Shown: positions 17,557 through 30,004 of the stretch, in pieces | Layout of the letters: the number at the start of each line of letters is the position of its first letter | Position numbering within the stretch: the stretch's first letter is position 1 | Source of the DNA: Gillisella vitis | Lineage (GTDB): Bacteria; Pseudomonadota; Alphaproteobacteria; Rhizobiales; Rhizobiaceae | Assembly (NCBI RefSeq): GCF_014204625.1 | Contig: NZ_JACHLU010000012.1 | Span: 95,907-159,906 of the forward strand | Direction: 5' to 3' | Length of the DNA: 64,000 bases | Made by a program: the position numbers and the translations under genes | Notes under the pieces: generated by a model | Database searches by the model: none | Told to the model about the DNA's origin: nothing | Seen by the model: the letters and a program-made list of their open reading frames with translations, nothing else

Positions 17557-18420
17557 TTATGCCAATTCCACCCAGACCGGAAAATGGTCTGAGCCAACCG
17601 CGTTAATATCGACATGGGCCGCCTTGAGGCGGTGGGCGAGCGAGCCACTGAGAAAGGCGTAATCCAGATGCAGACGTTTTTCCGGGTTGCCAGCCTCTTC
17701 CCAGCTATAGCAACCGGGCGTGAGTTTTCCCAAGCGGGCCAGCGCATCGATGGGTACGTCATGGCGTGCGGTTCGGCCATAGTAGGCGTCAATTGTGCCA
17801 ACCATTTCAACATATTCCGGCGATTCCGGCTGCATGTTGAAATCGCCCAGCAGAACGTAATCTTCTGGCAAAGGCGGCTGGGTCAGATTGTGCAGCTCAT
17901 GCGCGCCGGTCAGCGCGCCACCTTCTGCCGTAAAATTGACAACGCGCTGTTTCAAAAAGCGAATCTGGGCAATGCGCTCATCGGGGGCAACATGGTCCAG
18001 ATGCACAGAATAGACCCGCAAAGGCCCGATTGGCGTATCAATCACCGCCTCGGTGGCACCGCGCTGGATGTTGAGTTTTTCAAAGGTGCGGGTGCGGGGC
18101 AAAAGCAGCAGGCGGTTGGTCAGGATCGGCCAGCGCGACAGGATCATATTGCCAATCTGGTGGCGCTTATCCACCCGCCGTCCTTTGATCAAGGCAGACG
18201 ATCCATGCAGATCGCAAGCGGGGCCGTAAACGTAATGGTATTCGGGAAAATGATTGGCAAAAATCTCCACCAGATCGGCCCCGCCATTGGCGGGCGAGCC
18301 GCGGGTGACTTCCTGAAGGGCGATGATGTCGGCCCCCTCAAGGTTTCTAGCAATGCGTTCGGGGTTGAATTTTCCATCCAGGCCGACGCCATATTGAATA
18401 TTGTAACTGACAAGACGCAC
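17557..18420 (-). CDS. Endonuclease/exonuclease/phosphatase-fold hydrolase
   Basis: A 287-residue protein of the DNase I-like phosphodiesterase superfamily. It has LVSYNIQYG (metal Asn), IIALQEV (metal Glu), VYSVHLDHV (His), VLLGDFNMQPES (Asp/Asn) and the final GSDHFPV (Asp-His). No signal peptide is seen, so it is probably cytoplasmic. Members act on nucleic acids, inositol phosphates or sphingomyelin; the substrate cannot be told here. GTG 18420 is 12 bases after CGGAGG; a TTG at 18444 is the longer alternative. It converges on the GNAT genes and is divergent from obgE. Confidence 0.82.
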   Translation of the reverse strand: MRLVSYNIQYGVGLDGKFNPERIARNLEGADIIALQEVTRGSPANGGADLVEIFANHFPEYHYVYGPACDLHGSSALIKGRRVDKRHQIGNMILSRWPILTNRLLLLPRTRTFEKLNIQRGATEAVIDTPIGPLRVYSVHLDHVAPDERIAQIRFLKQRVVNFTAEGGALTGAHELHNLTQPPLPEDYVLLGDFNMQPESPEYVEMVGTIDAYYGRTARHDVPIDALARLGKLTPGCYSWEEAGNPEKRLHLDYAFLSGSLAHRLKAAHVDINAVGSDHFPVWVELA

Positions 18421-18610
18421 GATACTCTTTGACCTCCGGCTCAAGCGGCGATAACGATGGCCGCATGTAATGGGTGTTCAGCCGGGATAAGAAGTGTCAT
18501 CTTCAATCAGGCTGATCATTCGGTTCTTTCATTGATGGGCAGGAGCGCCCGATCACACGCGCCCTTCGGGTTGTTGCGTCGGGTCAGGTCACGGCCCTGA
18601 GGTATCCTGA

Positions 18611-20869
<2,259 letters not shown>

Positions 20870-20877
<8 letters not shown>

Positions 20878-22153
20878 GAAGGTCACTGAAGCCAATGGTA
20901 TTGATGCGCTGATGCAAGACATCGGCGCAAAGGCCAAGGCAGCAGCGCGACCTCTGGCGATGGCCTCACCGGAACAGAAAAACAAGGCGCTGCTGGCCAT
21001 GGCCGATGCGCTGGAAGCGTCGAAAGATGTCATCATTGCCGCCAATGCGGTGGATATGAAGGCGGGCCAAGAAGCCGGTCTTGCTGCGTCATTCATGGAT
21101 CGTTTGATGCTGGATGAAGGGCGCATTGCCGCCATGGCCCATGGTTTGCGCGACGTGGCGGCGTTGAAAGACCCTGTTGGTGAAGTGATCACAGAGTGGG
21201 ATCGTCCCAACGGTTTGCACATTGAGCGCGTGCGTACCCCTTTGGGCGTGATTGGCGTGATCTATGAAAGCCGCCCGAATGTGACGGCAGATGCGGGTGC
21301 GCTATGCCTGAAAGCGGGGAATGCGGTGATTTTGCGCGGTGGCTCAGACTCGGTCAATTCCTCACGCGCCATCCATGCCTGCATGGTGGAAGGCTTGAAG
21401 GTGGCGGGCTTGCCTGAAACGGCCATTCAACTGGTGCCGGTGACAGATCGCGCAGCCGTTGGCGCTTTGCTCTCCGGCCTTGGCGGTACGGTGGATGTGA
21501 TTGTGCCACGCGGTGGCAAAAGCCTTGTGGCGCGGGTGCAGGCAGAAGCGCGGGTGCCGGTTTTCTCGCATCTCGAAGGCATTTGCCACGTCTATGTCGA
21601 TGCCTCTGCCGATCTGGAGATGGCCAGGAAAATTGTGGTCAATGCCAAGATGCGCCGCACTGGCATTTGTGGCTCGGCAGAAACCCTGCTGGTGGACAGT
21701 GCGGCCATTGGCACGCATTTGCAGCCCTTGCTGGAAGCGCTGACCGAAGCTGGCTGCGAGGTGCGGGCATCGGCAACCGTGCTGAAAGTGCTGCCGTTTT
21801 TCAAACCCGCCGAGGAAGACGATTGGCGCACCGAATATCTCGACGCCATCATTTCGGTGGCAATTGTCGATGGCGTCGGCGGCGCAATCAACCACATAGC
21901 ACACTATTCATCCAACCATACCGAAGCCGTGATTGCTGAAGATCCGGCGGTGGTAGAGCGCTTCTTCAGCGAGGTGGATTCGGCCATTGTGTTGCACAAT
22001 GCCTCGACCCAGTTTGCCGATGGGGGAGAGTTTGGCATGGGTGGTGAAATCGGCATTGCTACGGGCAAGATGCACGCGCGCGGGCCAGTGGGCGTTGAGC
22101 AATTGACCTCGTTTAAATACCGGGTGCGTGGCACCGGGCAAATCCGGCCCTGA
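20870..22153 (+). CDS. proA: Gamma-glutamyl phosphate reductase
   Basis: A 427-residue NADPH-dependent enzyme that reduces glutamyl phosphate to the semialdehyde for proline. Aldehyde-dehydrogenase-fold features are [29 protein letters not shown] and [14 protein letters not shown], the last with the catalytic Cys. I chose ATG 20870 (MLEKVTEA), nine bases after GAAGAAGG; ATG 20861 abuts that site and is less likely. It overlaps the end of proB and is closely followed by nadD. Confidence 0.96.
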
Positions 22154-22190
22154 CGTGCCAAAAAATAGAATAGACGCTCACTATTTGCGT

Positions 22191-22784
22191 ATGCCGCATA
22201 CCGAGCGCGGCATGGCCATTGGCCTGTTCGGCGGATCGTTCAATCCGCCGCATCAGGGCCATGTGCTGGTGGCCGAAATTGCGCTACGCAGGCTGGGGCT
22301 GGATCAGCTCTGGTGGATGGTGACGCCGGGAAATCCGCTGAAAAACCATAATGGTTTGGCCCCACTGTCACAGCGTCTGGCCCTGTGCGAGCAGATTGCC
22401 GAAGATCCTCGCATCAAAATCACGGCTTTTGAGCGCGCGTTGGGCAGCAGCTATACCGCCAACACGCTGACGCACGTGAAGCGTTTGAACCCGCATGTGC
22501 ATTTCATCTGGGTGATGGGGGCGGATAATCTGCAATCCTTCCACCATTGGCAAAATTGGGAAAAGATCACTACCACCTTTCCCATTGCCGTGATTGATCG
22601 GCCGGGGGCCACGCTGTCCTATCTGTCTTCCAAGATGGCCCATAGTTTCAGCTATGCGCGGGTCGATGAATCGGACGCCGGCGTGCTTTGGAAAAAGAAG
22701 GCCCCGGCCTGGACATTCATTCACGGGCCGCGCTCAACATTGAGTTCGACGGCACTTCGTGAGAAGCCTGTCTTGAAAGATTAA
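22191..22784 (+). CDS. nadD: Nicotinate-nucleotide adenylyltransferase
   Basis: About 197 residues. GLFGGSFNPPHQGH is the nucleotidyltransferase signature, and SSTALR near the end is the ISSTxIR-type motif. It makes nicotinate adenine dinucleotide from NaMN and ATP in NAD synthesis. The start is uncertain: ATG 22191 gives MPHTERGMAIGLF, while GTG 22155 (just after the proA stop) or GTG 22128 would add 12 or 21 residues. None has a strong ribosome binding site, so coupling to proA is plausible. Confidence 0.94.
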   Translation: MPHTERGMAIGLFGGSFNPPHQGHVLVAEIALRRLGLDQLWWMVTPGNPLKNHNGLAPLSQRLALCEQIAEDPRIKITAFERALGSSYTANTLTHVKRLNPHVHFIWVMGADNLQSFHHWQNWEKITTTFPIAVIDRPGATLSYLSSKMAHSFSYARVDESDAGVLWKKKAPAWTFIHGPRSTLSSTALREKPVLKD

Positions 22785-22819
22785 CCATTCAGTGCCACCT
22801 TATAAGCAGGCGCAAAGCA

Positions 22820-23284
22820 ATGGGTGCTTTGAGTCGTTTCTCGTGCTGTTATTTTCGGAAAGGTCGAACACTGACAACAGTACACTTCAAGGGGCGCGAC
22901 ACTGTCGCTACACCCCGCCGCCCGGAACGTGGTGAAAATGCTGCCGTCCGCGCGCTTGAGCTGGTCCTTGCTAGTCTTGAGGACTCAAAAGCAGAAGATA
23001 TCGTTTCCATCGACATTGCTGGGAAATCAGCGCTGGGCGACTACATGGTGGTCGTGTCCGGTCGCTCCTCTCGTCATGTCATGGCGATCTGCGAACATCT
23101 TGTCACCGATCTGAAGCAGGAAGGCCTTGGCGCACCGCGCGTTGAAGGTGCTGAAGCCGGTGATTGGGTGCTGATCGACAGTGGAGATGTTATCATCCAC
23201 GTCTTCCGTCCTGAAATCCGCGAATTCTACAACATCGAAAAGATGTGGGCTGCACCGGATATCGACGAAGGTCGTTTGCATTAA
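22820..23284 (+). CDS. rsfS: Ribosome silencing factor RsfS
   Basis: Up to 154 residues. The conserved part begins near residue 40 (RALELVLASLEDSKAEDIVSIDI) and continues GDYMVVVSGRSSRHV, VEGAEAGDWVLIDSGDVIIHVF and EIREFYNIEKMW, all typical of RsfS. It binds L14 on the 50S subunit and blocks subunit joining in slow growth. The first 35 residues are poorly conserved in type, and no other ATG or GTG lies in frame, so the start at 22820 is a default choice. Lies between nadD and rlmH as in many bacteria. Confidence 0.93.
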   Translation: MGALSRFSCCYFRKGRTLTTVHFKGRDTVATPRRPERGENAAVRALELVLASLEDSKAEDIVSIDIAGKSALGDYMVVVSGRSSRHVMAICEHLVTDLKQEGLGAPRVEGAEAGDWVLIDSGDVIIHVFRPEIREFYNIEKMWAAPDIDEGRLH

Positions 23285-23398
23285 ATAGAAGCTCTCGAGA
23301 GAGGCTTTGGTGCTGAACAGCGCCACTGAGGGTCGACAGGTGATCGGCAGGCGACTAAGGCTTGCCTTCAAAACTTCTGCGACCTGAAGAGAGTTTCT

Positions 23399-23881
23399 AT
23401 GCGCATAGGCATTGTTGCCGTTGGCCGGTTGAAAGCCGGGCCTGAGAAAGATCTTGTGTCTCGCTATCTGGACCGCTTTGCCAAGGCTGGCCCAGCTTGC
23501 GGGCTTGATTTTTCAAGGGTCTCTGAGCTTGTTGAAAGCCGTGCCTCAAATGCTGCCACCCGCAAGCGGGAAGAGGCTGTGCAAATTGAAAAGGTACTGC
23601 CAGACAATGCGCTGGTGGTGGCTCTGGATGAGCGCGGCAAAAGCTGGAACAGCGAAGAATTTGCAGCCTTTGTCGGTGATCACAAGGATCGTGGCCGCCG
23701 CGATATGGTGCTGATCATTGGCGGGGCCGATGGCTTGGACCCAAGCTTACGCGATCGCGCCGATCTCATCCTCAACCTTGGCAAAATGACCTGGCCGCAT
23801 CAGGTGGTGCGTATCCTCTTGGCCGAGCAGCTCTATCGCGCTGTGACGATTCTGTCAGGCCATCCTTATCATCGTTCTTAG
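23399..23881 (+). CDS. rlmH: 23S rRNA (pseudouridine1915-N3)-methyltransferase
   Basis: A 160-residue SPOUT methyltransferase: MRIGIVAVGRLK start, VVALDERGKSWNSEEFA, LIIGGADGLDP (SAM-binding knot) and the C-terminal KMTWPHQVVRILLAEQLYRA with GHPYHR. It methylates N3 of pseudouridine 1915 in helix 69. GAAGAGAG precedes the ATG. In other rhizobia I know, an envC-like gene follows it; here a palindromic repeat and the convergent hut operon follow instead. Confidence 0.97.
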   Translation: MRIGIVAVGRLKAGPEKDLVSRYLDRFAKAGPACGLDFSRVSELVESRASNAATRKREEAVQIEKVLPDNALVVALDERGKSWNSEEFAAFVGDHKDRGRRDMVLIIGGADGLDPSLRDRADLILNLGKMTWPHQVVRILLAEQLYRAVTILSGHPYHRS

Positions 23882-23920
23882 AGCACCGGACCGAAAAGTG
23901 GCCCCGGTTTTCGGCACGAT
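23880..23920. repeat. Palindromic intergenic repeat, GGACCGAAAAGTG type
   Basis: Right at the rlmH stop lies CCGGACCGAAAAGTGG followed by CCCCGGTTTTCGG, a hairpin (CCGAAAA/TTTTCGG core). A related copy is at 44982-45028. I know this family as common between genes in Rhizobiaceae. It may also end rlmH transcription. Confidence 0.7.
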
Positions 23921-24037
23921 GGACACAAAAACCTGCTTGATCAAAACGGATACTATAGAGTCTGTCAGGATCACTCTCTGCCCATGCGGGGGAGATGTCT
24001 GGTAGGCAGAGGGGGTAAGCGTAGGCCCGGTTTTGTG

Positions 24038-24619
24038 TCATGTTCCTTGTTCAACGGGTTGCAGCTCAATGATCAGCACATGAAGCGGGTCTTTTGCCGT
24101 GATGGTGATGTTTTCGCCGGTTTCCAGTGCCATGCTCGTCCACGCAGCGAGGCAGATTGATGTTCCTGCGGTCTCGATGGTTGCGGCGTGTTTGAACACC
24201 AGCAGGGTTTGGCTTTTGGCATCGATCGTCAGCGGTCCAGCACCACGATGGCGACGCATGTGGTGCTGATAGCGCCCGCGTCGTGTCATGATATTCAAGT
24301 CCATGGTCGGGCCGCCGATATTGGTGCTGGAGATCACCCATTCGCCTGGAAAAGCGAAGGGTTGCCCATAAGGTGCCAGTGTGTTTGGGCATCGATCGGG
24401 CAAATCAAGCCGTAAGCCTTCGCCATCCAAAAGCGCAATGCTACGATCCACACCGGGGAAGACGGAGAAAGGTCCATCCACCCCCACATGGGCGATGGAG
24501 AGACGCCAATCAAACGTTTCCATCGTACTGCCAACGGGAAAGGCCATGATCTCTTCGGTCAGGCCCTTGCCGTTTTTCCAAGGCATCCGCGTGTAGTGGT
24601 CGCGCGCGATGATCTGCAT
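24038..24619 (-). CDS. hutD: HutD-family protein
   Basis: A 193-residue cupin-like protein: YTRMPWKNGKGLTEEI at the start, WRLSIAHVGVDGPFSVFPGVDR and LDGEGLRLDL are HutD signatures. HutD is found in hut operons and is thought to limit or tune histidine catabolism; no enzyme activity is established. The start ATG 24619 lies one base after the hutU stop; the frame is open further upstream only as hutU shadow. Last gene of the hutI-H-G-U-D operon, converging on rlmH. Confidence 0.92.
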   Translation of the reverse strand: MQIIARDHYTRMPWKNGKGLTEEIMAFPVGSTMETFDWRLSIAHVGVDGPFSVFPGVDRSIALLDGEGLRLDLPDRCPNTLAPYGQPFAFPGEWVISSTNIGGPTMDLNIMTRRGRYQHHMRRHRGAGPLTIDAKSQTLLVFKHAATIETAGTSICLAAWTSMALETGENITITAKDPLHVLIIELQPVEQGT

Positions 24620-24620
24620 C

Positions 24621-26294
24621 TCAATTGCCCAAAATACCGGGCAGGCGCAGGCCTTTTTCCCTGGCGCAATCAAGTGCCACGTCATAGCCCGCATCGGCGT
24701 GGCGCATCACGCCGGTGGCCGGATCGTTCCACAGCACCCGCTCCAGCCGCCGTGCAGCATCATCTGTGCCGTCAGCGCAGATCACCATGCCGGAATGCTG
24801 GCTAAAGCCCATGCCGACACCCCCACCATGGTGCAGCGACACCCATGTGGCACCGGAGGCGCAGTTCAGCAGCGCGTTCAAAAGCGGCCAGTCGGAGACC
24901 GCATCCGAGCCATCTTTCATCGCCTCAGTCTCGCGGTTGGGCGAGGCAACCGAGCCAGAATCCAGATGGTCACGGCCAATCACCACCGGGGCTTTCAGCT
25001 CGCCATTGCGGACCATTTCGTTAAACGCCAGACCCAGCTTGTGACGATCGCCAAGACCCACCCAGCAAATGCGGGCGGGCAGGCCCTGAAAGGCAATGCG
25101 CTCGCGGGCCATATCCAGCCAATTGTGCAGGTGCTTGTTATCGGGCAACAACTCTTTCACCTTGGCGTCGGTCTTGTAAATATCCTCCGGATCACCCGAA
25201 AGGGCGGCCCAACGGAACGGACCAATGCCCCGGCAAAACAGCGGGCGGATATAGGCAGGCACAAAACCGGGGAAGGCAAAGGCGTTTTCCAGCCCTTCTT
25301 CCTTGGCGACTTGCCGGATATTGTTGCCGTAATCCAGTGTTGGAACGCCCATGTTCCAGAAATCGACCATGGCGGCGACATGCACTTTCATGGAGGCGCG
25401 CGCAGCCGCTTCCACCGCTTTCGGATCACTCTCCTGCTTGGCGCGCCACTCGGCAACGGTCCAGCCGGAGGGCAGATAGCCATTGATCGGATCGTGCGCC
25501 GAGGTCTGGTCGGTGACGATATCGGGGCGGATACCGCGCTTCACCAGTTCCGGGAAAATATCGGCAGCATTGCCGATCAGGCCCACGGATTTGGCTTCGC
25601 CTGCCTTGGTCCATTGGTCAATGAGTGCCAGCGCTTCATCCAATGTATGGGCCTTGGCATCGACATAACGGGTGCGAAGGCGGAAATCCACGCGGGTTTC
25701 ATCGCATTCCACCGCAAGGCAGCAGGCCCCGGCCATCACAGCCGCCAGCGGCTGTGCGCCACCCATGCCGCCGAGGCCGCCTGTCAGTATCCACTTCCCT
25801 TTGAGATTGCCATTATAGTGCTGGCGACCGGCTTCCACGAAGGTTTCATAGGTGCCCTGCACAATGCCTTGGGTGCCGATATAGATCCACGAGCCTGCGG
25901 TCATCTGGCCATACATGGCCAGTCCCTTCTTATCCAGCTCGTTGAAATGATCCCATGTGGCCCAATGGGGGACGAGGTTGGAATTGGCAATCAGCACCCG
26001 TGGCGCATCTTTATGGGTGCGGAACACGCCCACGGGCTTGCCCGATTGGACAATCAGGGTCTCTTCTTCGGTCAGGGTTTTCAGCGTCGCAACAATCCGG
26101 TCAAAATCCTCCCAGGTGCGGGCGGCGCGGCCAATGCCGCCATACACCACCAGCTCATGCGGCCGCTCGGCCACGTCGGGGTCGAGGTTGTTCATCAACA
26201 TGCGCAAAGGCGCTTCGGTCATCCAGCTTTTGGCAGAAAGCTCCGTGCCGGTTGCGGCCCGCACATCGCGGATATTATGGCGTGGGTTGGTCAT
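24621..26294 (-). CDS. hutU: Urocanate hydratase
   Basis: A 557-residue enzyme, the family length. It has the NAD site [34 protein letters not shown] and the catalytic-Cys region [14 protein letters not shown]. It converts urocanate to imidazolonepropionate, step two of histidine breakdown, using bound NAD+. I chose ATG 26294 (MTNPRHN), six bases after AAGGGGGA; the earlier ATG 26300 abuts that site. Lies between hutG and hutD in the operon. Confidence 0.98.
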   Translation of the reverse strand: MTNPRHNIRDVRAATGTELSAKSWMTEAPLRMLMNNLDPDVAERPHELVVYGGIGRAARTWEDFDRIVATLKTLTEEETLIVQSGKPVGVFRTHKDAPRVLIANSNLVPHWATWDHFNELDKKGLAMYGQMTAGSWIYIGTQGIVQGTYETFVEAGRQHYNGNLKGKWILTGGLGGMGGAQPLAAVMAGACCLAVECDETRVDFRLRTRYVDAKAHTLDEALALIDQWTKAGEAKSVGLIGNAADIFPELVKRGIRPDIVTDQTSAHDPINGYLPSGWTVAEWRAKQESDPKAVEAAARASMKVHVAAMVDFWNMGVPTLDYGNNIRQVAKEEGLENAFAFPGFVPAYIRPLFCRGIGPFRWAALSGDPEDIYKTDAKVKELLPDNKHLHNWLDMARERIAFQGLPARICWVGLGDRHKLGLAFNEMVRNGELKAPVVIGRDHLDSGSVASPNRETEAMKDGSDAVSDWPLLNALLNCASGATWVSLHHGGGVGMGFSQHSGMVICADGTDDAARRLERVLWNDPATGVMRHADAGYDVALDCAREKGLRLPGILGN

Positions 26295-26296
26295 GA

Positions 26297-27112
26297 TCAT
26301 TCCCCCTTCTTTTGTTTCAGTTGCAGCGCGATGTGTTCAATCCGCTCCAGAATGGCTTTGAGATGAATGCGCAAGCGGTCTGCCTTTTCCGCATCATAGG
26401 CAAAGGGCGGCGCTTCACTGGCGAGGTGTGAGCCTTGGGCCAGCTCCATCTGAATGGCGTGAATGCCCGTGTCTGGCTTGCCGTAATTGCGGGTGGTCCA
26501 GCCGCCTTTGAAGCGACCGTTGAGGATGGATGTGTAACCTTCGGCCGTTGCGGCAATCTCCGCTGTGGCCGCTTCAATGGCCGGGTCGCAGGTGCGCCCC
26601 ATATCGGTGCCGATGTTGAAGTCCGGCAGGCGGCCTTCAAACAGGAATGGAATATTTCCCCGGATCGAGTGGCAATCGTACAGAACCGCTACCCCATGAA
26701 TGGCTTTGACGCGCTCGATCTCAGCCAAAAGGGCGGCGTGATAGGGGGCGTGAAAGGCGCTCAAACGCTCAGTGATATCGGCGTCTGTGGGTTCTTGCCC
26801 TTCCTTCCAGATCGATGTGCCATCGAAATCTGTGTCTGGAATAAGCCCGGTGGTGTTCTGACCGGGATAAAGGCTCACCCCCGTCGGATCACGATTGGCG
26901 TCAAGCACATAACGATGGAAGGTGGCCCGGACCGTGGTGACGTTTGGCAACAGGCCATCGTACAGATGGTGGATGTGCCAATCGGTATCGGCCAGCAATT
27001 TGCCATTGTCGTTGAGGCGATCCCAGATGGCCGGTGGCACATCGGTTCCGGTGTGCGGGAAAGCGAGGATGACGGGTGAGGTGCCTTGGGTGATTTCGAA
27101 AATATTGGACAT
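26297..27112 (-). CDS. hutG: N-formylglutamate deformylase
   Basis: A 271-residue zinc hydrolase of the N-formylglutamate amidohydrolase family: [34 protein letters not shown], and [22 protein letters not shown]. It releases formate and glutamate, the last step of the five-step hut route, and depends on HutF upstream in the pathway. The ATG directly abuts the hutH stop (TAAATG). Its presence with HutF, and lack of formiminoglutamase, defines the pathway type. Confidence 0.97.
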   Translation of the reverse strand: MSNIFEITQGTSPVILAFPHTGTDVPPAIWDRLNDNGKLLADTDWHIHHLYDGLLPNVTTVRATFHRYVLDANRDPTGVSLYPGQNTTGLIPDTDFDGTSIWKEGQEPTDADITERLSAFHAPYHAALLAEIERVKAIHGVAVLYDCHSIRGNIPFLFEGRLPDFNIGTDMGRTCDPAIEAATAEIAATAEGYTSILNGRFKGGWTTRNYGKPDTGIHAIQMELAQGSHLASEAPPFAYDAEKADRLRIHLKAILERIEHIALQLKQKKGE

Positions 27113-28651
27113 TTAAAACCCCTCCAATCCCGGCAAAATCCCAGCCGTAACACTGTCCACCAAAGCCCCGTCAGCCACCAAAGCGCTGGCTGCCGCCAAA
27201 TCCGGTGCCATAAATCGATCGACCTCAAGCGTCGGCACCACAGTGCGCAAGGTTGAAATCGCCTTTTGCAGCTCCGGGCTGGTGGTCAGGGGTGCGCGAA
27301 ACTCCACGCCTTGGGCGGCAGTGAGAGCCTCAATGCCAATGATGCCAAACAGGTTTTCGGTCATTTGCAACAGCCGCCGCGCACCGTGGCAGGCCATGGA
27401 CACATGGTCTTCCTGATTGGCAGAAGTAGGCGTTGAATCGACGGAGGCCGGATGGGCCATCTGCTTGTTTTCGCTCATCAGCGCGGCAGAGGTGACTTCG
27501 GCAATCATCAGGCCGGAATTGAGGCCCGGCTTTTTCGCCAAAAACGCTGGCAAGCCATAAGATAGGGCCGGATCGACCAAAAGCGCGATGCGTCTTTGCG
27601 AAATGGCTCCGATTTCGCAGACTGCAATGGCAATCTGATCGGCAGCAAAAGCCACCGGCTCGGCATGGAAGTTGCCGCCAGACACCACGCTGTCATCGGA
27701 GAGCACCAGCGGATTATCGGTCACGGCGTTTGCCTCGATTTCCAAGGTGCGGGCGGTCATCCGCAGCAGATCAAGGCAGGCTCCATCCACCTGCGGCTGG
27801 CAGCGAATGCAATAAGGGTCTTGCACACGCTCATCACCATCCAGATGGCTCTGGCGAATGACGGAACCTTCCAGCAAGGCCCGCAAGCTGGCGGCCGTAT
27901 CAATCTGGCCCTTGTGGCCGCGCAATGTGTGTATATCTGCCGTAAACGGTGCCGACGACCCCATGGCGGCGTCAGTCGACATAGCCCCGGTGATCAATGC
28001 CGCTTGGGCGGCGCGATGGGCGCGGAAAAGGCCTGCCAAGGCCAAAGCGGTGGAGGCTTGCGTGCCATTGATCAGCGCCAAGCCTTCTTTTGCGGCCAAA
28101 ATTACGGGCTGAAGACCTGCGCGTTCCAGCGCAATTTTGCCCGGTAATTTTTCGCCCTGATAAAAAGCTTCGGCCTCGCCCATCATCACCGCCGCCATAT
28201 GGGCCAGCGGCGCGAGATCGCCCGATGCACCCACGGACCCCTTTTCCGGGATCAGCGGAATGACGCCCCGCTCCAGCATGGCTTCAATCAACCGCACCAG
28301 CTCGAGCCGCACGCCCGAAGCGCCACGGCCCAGCGAAATCAGCTTGAGCGACAGGATCAGCCGCACAATATTCTCAGCCAGTGGTGCGCCAACGCCGCAG
28401 CAATGGGAGAGAATGAGATTGCGCTGAAGCGTGGCTGTATCAGCGGCATCAATCTTGATGGAGGCCAATTTGCCAAAGCCGGTGTTGACGCCGTAAACCG
28501 GCTCATTGCCCGCAGCAATGGCGGCAATGCGGGCGGCTGCCCGCTCAATGCCTGCATCAAAGTTACGATCCAGCACGGCGGGTTCACTATTCCAGTAGAT
28601 TTTCGCCAGATCGACCAGCGGCACGGTGCCGGGGTGAAGGGTAATGGTCAT
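27113..28651 (-). CDS. hutH: Histidine ammonia-lyase
   Basis: A 512-residue enzyme that deaminates histidine to urocanate. The MIO-forming Ala-Ser-Gly lies in [31 protein letters not shown] and [10 protein letters not shown] are family hallmarks. The start ATG 28651 overlaps the hutI stop (ATGA) and has AAGGGGGC upstream; the 15 residues upstream in the open frame are hutI shadow. Second gene of the operon. Confidence 0.98.
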   Translation of the reverse strand: MTITLHPGTVPLVDLAKIYWNSEPAVLDRNFDAGIERAAARIAAIAAGNEPVYGVNTGFGKLASIKIDAADTATLQRNLILSHCCGVGAPLAENIVRLILSLKLISLGRGASGVRLELVRLIEAMLERGVIPLIPEKGSVGASGDLAPLAHMAAVMMGEAEAFYQGEKLPGKIALERAGLQPVILAAKEGLALINGTQASTALALAGLFRAHRAAQAALITGAMSTDAAMGSSAPFTADIHTLRGHKGQIDTAASLRALLEGSVIRQSHLDGDERVQDPYCIRCQPQVDGACLDLLRMTARTLEIEANAVTDNPLVLSDDSVVSGGNFHAEPVAFAADQIAIAVCEIGAISQRRIALLVDPALSYGLPAFLAKKPGLNSGLMIAEVTSAALMSENKQMAHPASVDSTPTSANQEDHVSMACHGARRLLQMTENLFGIIGIEALTAAQGVEFRAPLTTSPELQKAISTLRTVVPTLEVDRFMAPDLAAASALVADGALVDSVTAGILPGLEGF

Positions 28652-29895
28652 AGGGCCCCCTTGTTGGAAGGTGTTATGGTGTCCTGACCGCGCCATACCC
28701 GCGCATGAAGCGGGTTAAAGCCCATGCGGTAGACAAGCTCGGACAATTCAGAAATATTCCAGATGGCAAGGTCTGCCGCTTTTCCGGCCTCCAGCGTGCC
28801 AATCTCATCCAGCCGACCGAGTGCGCGGGCGGCCTCGCGGGTCACACCCGCGATGCATTCTTCCACGGTCATGCCAAACAGGGTGGCTCCCATATTCATG
28901 GTCAGCAGCAGCGAGGTCAGCGGTGAGGTGCCGGGGTTGTTGTCGGTGGCCAGCGCCATTTTGGTGCCGTGCTGGCGGAACAGGTCAATCGGCGGCTTCT
29001 TCGTTTCGCGGATAAAGTAGAAAGCACCCGGCAGCAGCACCGCAACCGTGCCTGCCTTGGCCATGGCATCGGCACCTGCCGCGTCGGTATATTCCAGATG
29101 GTCAGCCGAGAGCGCGTTATAGCTGGCAGCAAGCGCTGCACCCGACAGATTGGAAAGCTGATCTGCATGGAGTTTCACCGGCAGGCCCAGCGCCTTGGCT
29201 GCATCAAACACGAGACGCATTTCATCAGTCGAAAAGGCAATGCCCTCGCAAAACCCGTCCACGGCATCCACCAGATACTCGGCATTCGCGGCAGTCAAAC
29301 CGGGAAGCACAACATCGCGGATAAAATCACCATTGCGGCCTTTGTAATCTGCGGGTGTGGCATGAGCGCCGAGATAGGTGGTGGTGATGGAAACGGCGCG
29401 TTCGCTACTGAGCTTTCTTGCAGCGCGGAGCATTTTCAGCTCATCGTCTACCGTCAGCCCGTAGCCGGATTTGACTTCAATGGTGGTTACGCCTTCGGCC
29501 ATCAAAGCATCCAGACGCGGCAGGCTTTCGCGCAGCAAATCCGCTTCGCTGGCAGCGCGCACCTTGGAGACAGACGAGACAATACCGCCGCCTGCGCGGG
29601 CGATTTCTTCATAACTGGCACCTGCCAGCCGCATTTCAAATTCATGGGCGCGGTTGCCCGCATGGACCAGATGGGTGTGGCAATCGATCAGGCCGGGAGT
29701 GATCCAGCGCCCCTCGCAATCGGTGATTTCTGCCGAGTTCAGCAGGCTGATCGGCAACTCCGTCATCGGGCCAGCGTAAACAATCTGCCCCTCACGCACC
29801 ATCAGCGCGGCATCTTCAATCATGCCGAGGCCGGGGAGTTGCGGATTGAGCGTTGCCAACCGCGCATTGGTGAAAATGCGATCCCGATATGTCAT
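28648..29895 (-). CDS. hutI: Imidazolonepropionase
   Basis: A 415-residue amidohydrolase: metal site [26 protein letters not shown] and [10 protein letters not shown]. It opens imidazolonepropionate to formiminoglutamate, the third step. First gene of the minus-strand hut operon (order I, H, G, U, D). The 109-base gap to divergent hutF carries a HutC-like palindrome, so both directions may share one control site. Confidence 0.98.
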   Translation of the reverse strand: MTYRDRIFTNARLATLNPQLPGLGMIEDAALMVREGQIVYAGPMTELPISLLNSAEITDCEGRWITPGLIDCHTHLVHAGNRAHEFEMRLAGASYEEIARAGGGIVSSVSKVRAASEADLLRESLPRLDALMAEGVTTIEVKSGYGLTVDDELKMLRAARKLSSERAVSITTTYLGAHATPADYKGRNGDFIRDVVLPGLTAANAEYLVDAVDGFCEGIAFSTDEMRLVFDAAKALGLPVKLHADQLSNLSGAALAASYNALSADHLEYTDAAGADAMAKAGTVAVLLPGAFYFIRETKKPPIDLFRQHGTKMALATDNNPGTSPLTSLLLTMNMGATLFGMTVEECIAGVTREAARALGRLDEIGTLEAGKAADLAIWNISELSELVYRMGFNPLHARVWRGQDTITPSNKGAL

Positions 29896-29950
29896 GCTGA
29901 TCCCTTGTTATTGTGGTTCAGGCGACATTGCGCCCGTCCGATTTTCCTAT

Positions 29951-29963
29951 TATGTATATACTT
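29951..29963. promoter_or_regulatory. Candidate HutC operator between hutI and hutF
   Basis: TATGTATATACTT contains TGTATATAC, matching 9 of 12 positions of an idealised TTGTATATACAA palindrome of the kind bound by HutC repressors (TGTA-N2-TACA core). It lies 42 bases before the hutF ATG and 56 before hutI. A related site (TTGACTATACAA, 10 of 12) is upstream of the ABC operon at 56890. A TATTAT overlapping its left edge could be the hutF -10 box. Confidence 0.5.
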
Positions 29964-30004
29964 AATGAACCAAGGCGCAAGTCGAAAAATGAGAGGGGAA
30001 AGCC

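Noticed and set aside
24609..26366. 585-residue open frame on the + strand
   Set aside because: Exact antisense of hutU, a highly conserved enzyme; GC-rich codon bias creates the frame.
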